From Polaribacter filamentus (lineage in GTDB: Bacteria; Bacteroidota; Bacteroidia; Flavobacteriales; Flavobacteriaceae), in contig NZ_MQUA01000013.1 of NCBI RefSeq assembly GCF_002943715.1, positions 1,667,001 to 1,731,000 on the forward strand: a stretch of 64,000 nucleotides of DNA, read 5' to 3'. The notes beneath the pieces were generated by a model. It had not been told where the DNA came from. It searched no databases and was given only the letters and a program-made list of their open reading frames with translations. Below are positions 62,946 to 64,000 of the stretch, one piece after another. Within the stretch, counting starts at the first letter, position 1; every line of letters begins with the position of its first letter. The position numbers and the translations under genes were made by a program.

Positions 62946-63953
62946 TTGAAGCTATCAATTTTACAAGCAGAAGTTCAGCAATTTATTGTTGATAATTTAA
63001 AATCTGATATTACCAAACTGATTTTAAAAGGAAGTCCTTTTGATGAAGTTTCAGCACAAGAATTGGCGAATCAAATTGTTGCCAAGCAAAAATCTGAACA
63101 AAAATTACCCACGTGGTTTTCCGCTAAAAATATTTATTATCCACCAAAAATTAGTATTGAACAAACTTCTTCAGAAATTGCGGCTGCTTACAAAGCTAAA
63201 TTAGTCTCAGGGGCTTCAATTATTGATATTACTGGTGGATTTGGGATAGATTGCTACTACTTTTCAAAGCAATTTAAGCAGGTAACCCATTGCGAAATTA
63301 GTGCAGAATTATCTACAATTGTAAAGCATAATTATCAACAATTAAACATTAAAAATATTGAGGTTTTTTCTGGCGACGGAATTGATTTTTTAAAAAATAC
63401 AAAACAAATCTATGATTGTATTTACATAGATCCTTCAAGAAGAAATGATGCAAAAGGAAAGGTGTTTTTGCTAAACGACTGCTTACCTAATGTGCCAGAA
63501 AACATCGATTTTTTGTTTACAAAAACCAATCAAATTTTAATAAAGAACTCTCCTATCTTAGATATTTCTAGTGCTATATCAGAATTAAAATTTGTGAAAG
63601 AAATTCATGTTATCGCTATTAAAAACGAAGTTAAAGAAGTGCTATTTTTATTAGAGAAAAATTATGAAAAAGACGTCCAAATAAAAACAACGAACCTTCT
63701 AAATGAGGATTCTCAAAAATTTGAATTTAACTTGCAAGACGAAGCTACTTCTAATTATCATCAACCACTTTCCTATTTATACGAGCCAAATGCTGCCATT
63801 TTAAAATCTGGCGGATTTCATCAAATATCGAAACAGTTAAATCTGTTTAAAATTCATCAGCATTCTCATTTATATACCTCAGAAAAATTAATTAATTTTC
63901 CTGGAAGATGTTTTAAAGTTATTGAAGTTTTAAATTATGATAAGAAAAAATAA
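62946..63953 (+). CDS. Class I SAM-dependent methyltransferase with THUMP-like C-terminal domain
   Basis: The 335-residue protein has a methyltransferase core: motif I IIDITGGFGIDCYYFS near residue 97, VTHCEISAELSTIVKHN, and YIDPSRRNDAKGKVFLLNDCLPNV in the catalytic strand. The N-terminal 60 residues are helical, and the C-terminus has the THUMP-like block SYLYEPNAAILKSGGFHQI. This arrangement is typical of a Bacteroidota family related to RNA-guanine methyltransferases; the target is unknown. The likely start is TTG 62946, 6 nt after the transporter stop, as no nearby ATG is available in frame. Confidence 0.88.
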   Translation: MKLSILQAEVQQFIVDNLKSDITKLILKGSPFDEVSAQELANQIVAKQKSEQKLPTWFSAKNIYYPPKISIEQTSSEIAAAYKAKLVSGASIIDITGGFGIDCYYFSKQFKQVTHCEISAELSTIVKHNYQQLNIKNIEVFSGDGIDFLKNTKQIYDCIYIDPSRRNDAKGKVFLLNDCLPNVPENIDFLFTKTNQILIKNSPILDISSAISELKFVKEIHVIAIKNEVKEVLFLLEKNYEKDVQIKTTNLLNEDSQKFEFNLQDEATSNYHQPLSYLYEPNAAILKSGGFHQISKQLNLFKIHQHSHLYTSEKLINFPGRCFKVIEVLNYDKKK

Positions 63954-64000
63954 AAACTCTTTTATCAGAAAATAAGGCAAATATTACTATACGAAACTTC

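Noticed and set aside
1..64000. tRNA, rRNA genes, CRISPR arrays, prophage or a defence island
   Set aside because: I saw no cloverleaf or rRNA-like stretch, no regularly spaced repeats with unique spacers, and no phage structural or defence-type genes. A computational scan would be more sensitive for small RNAs.

Overview
The window comes from an AT-rich member of the Bacteroidota, almost certainly a marine-type Flavobacteriaceae close to Polaribacter or Tenacibaculum. The evidence is the gliding ABC genes gldF and gldG, a PorD-type (DUF4835) type IX secretion protein, the short Bacteroidota-style RNA polymerase omega subunit, Flavobacteriia-specific families (DUF6913, DUF6503, DUF4212), absence of Shine-Dalgarno-like leaders, promoter boxes of the TAnnTTTG type, and gene order such as bamD-rpoZ-coaBC-porD-recN. 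The genus is inferred. I saw no tRNA, rRNA or CRISPR array.

Layout. 1-1.7 kb: tail of a probable beta-mannosidase, a glycosyltransferase and a small hypothetical gene. 1.9-9.7 kb: a minus-strand housekeeping block (DUF6913, dapA, bamD, rpoZ, coaBC, porD, recN, fabI). 9.7-15.9 kb: a decayed phytase-like esterase gene, a YhhN protein, and an ABC exporter whose permease is fused to an M1 peptidase. 16.1-21.5 kb: M42 peptidase, Nudix, a hypothetical gene, an IS4 transposase stub, a DUF6503 lipoprotein and an MsbA-like exporter. 21.7-26.6 kb: an acyl-CoA carboxylase operon whose carboxyltransferase gene is split by an IS630-type element. 26.8-30.7 kb: acetate uptake and activation (acs, actP, DUF4212). 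30.9-35.2 kb: TauE-like exporter, serine hydrolase, a TerC relic and two hypothetical genes. 35.3-42.8 kb: fabV, purC and phoH, then a SAM hydrolase-like gene, ABM, GNAT, gldF and a frameshifted gldG. 43-50 kb: a reductase/epimerase, DUF2911, and a probable sugar module (Gfo/Idh oxidoreductase, Na+ symporter, a 35-residue membrane ORF, and a secreted PIG-L deacetylase further upstream). 50.2-57.5 kb: dnaN, acpH, ggt, VOC and a frameshifted tricorn-like protease. 57.5-64 kb: a MocR regulator divergent from a GNAT/DUF1272/PNPOx-like operon, an internally duplicated membrane-anchored protein, an AI-2E family transporter and a THUMP-like methyltransferase.

Three themes stand out. (1) Gene decay: an IS-split carboxylase, TerC and phytase relics and an IS4 stub. 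(2) Six probable single-base losses or length changes in mononucleotide runs break gldG (2), the tricorn protease (2) and the IS630 transposase (2). They look alike enough that base-calling error must be excluded before biology is read into them. (3) Short hairpin repeats of several families sit between genes, including four copies of one family in both orientations. The most promising undescribed item is the 35-residue membrane ORF immediately upstream of a Na+/solute symporter. It resembles in layout the DUF4212-ActP pair found in the same window.
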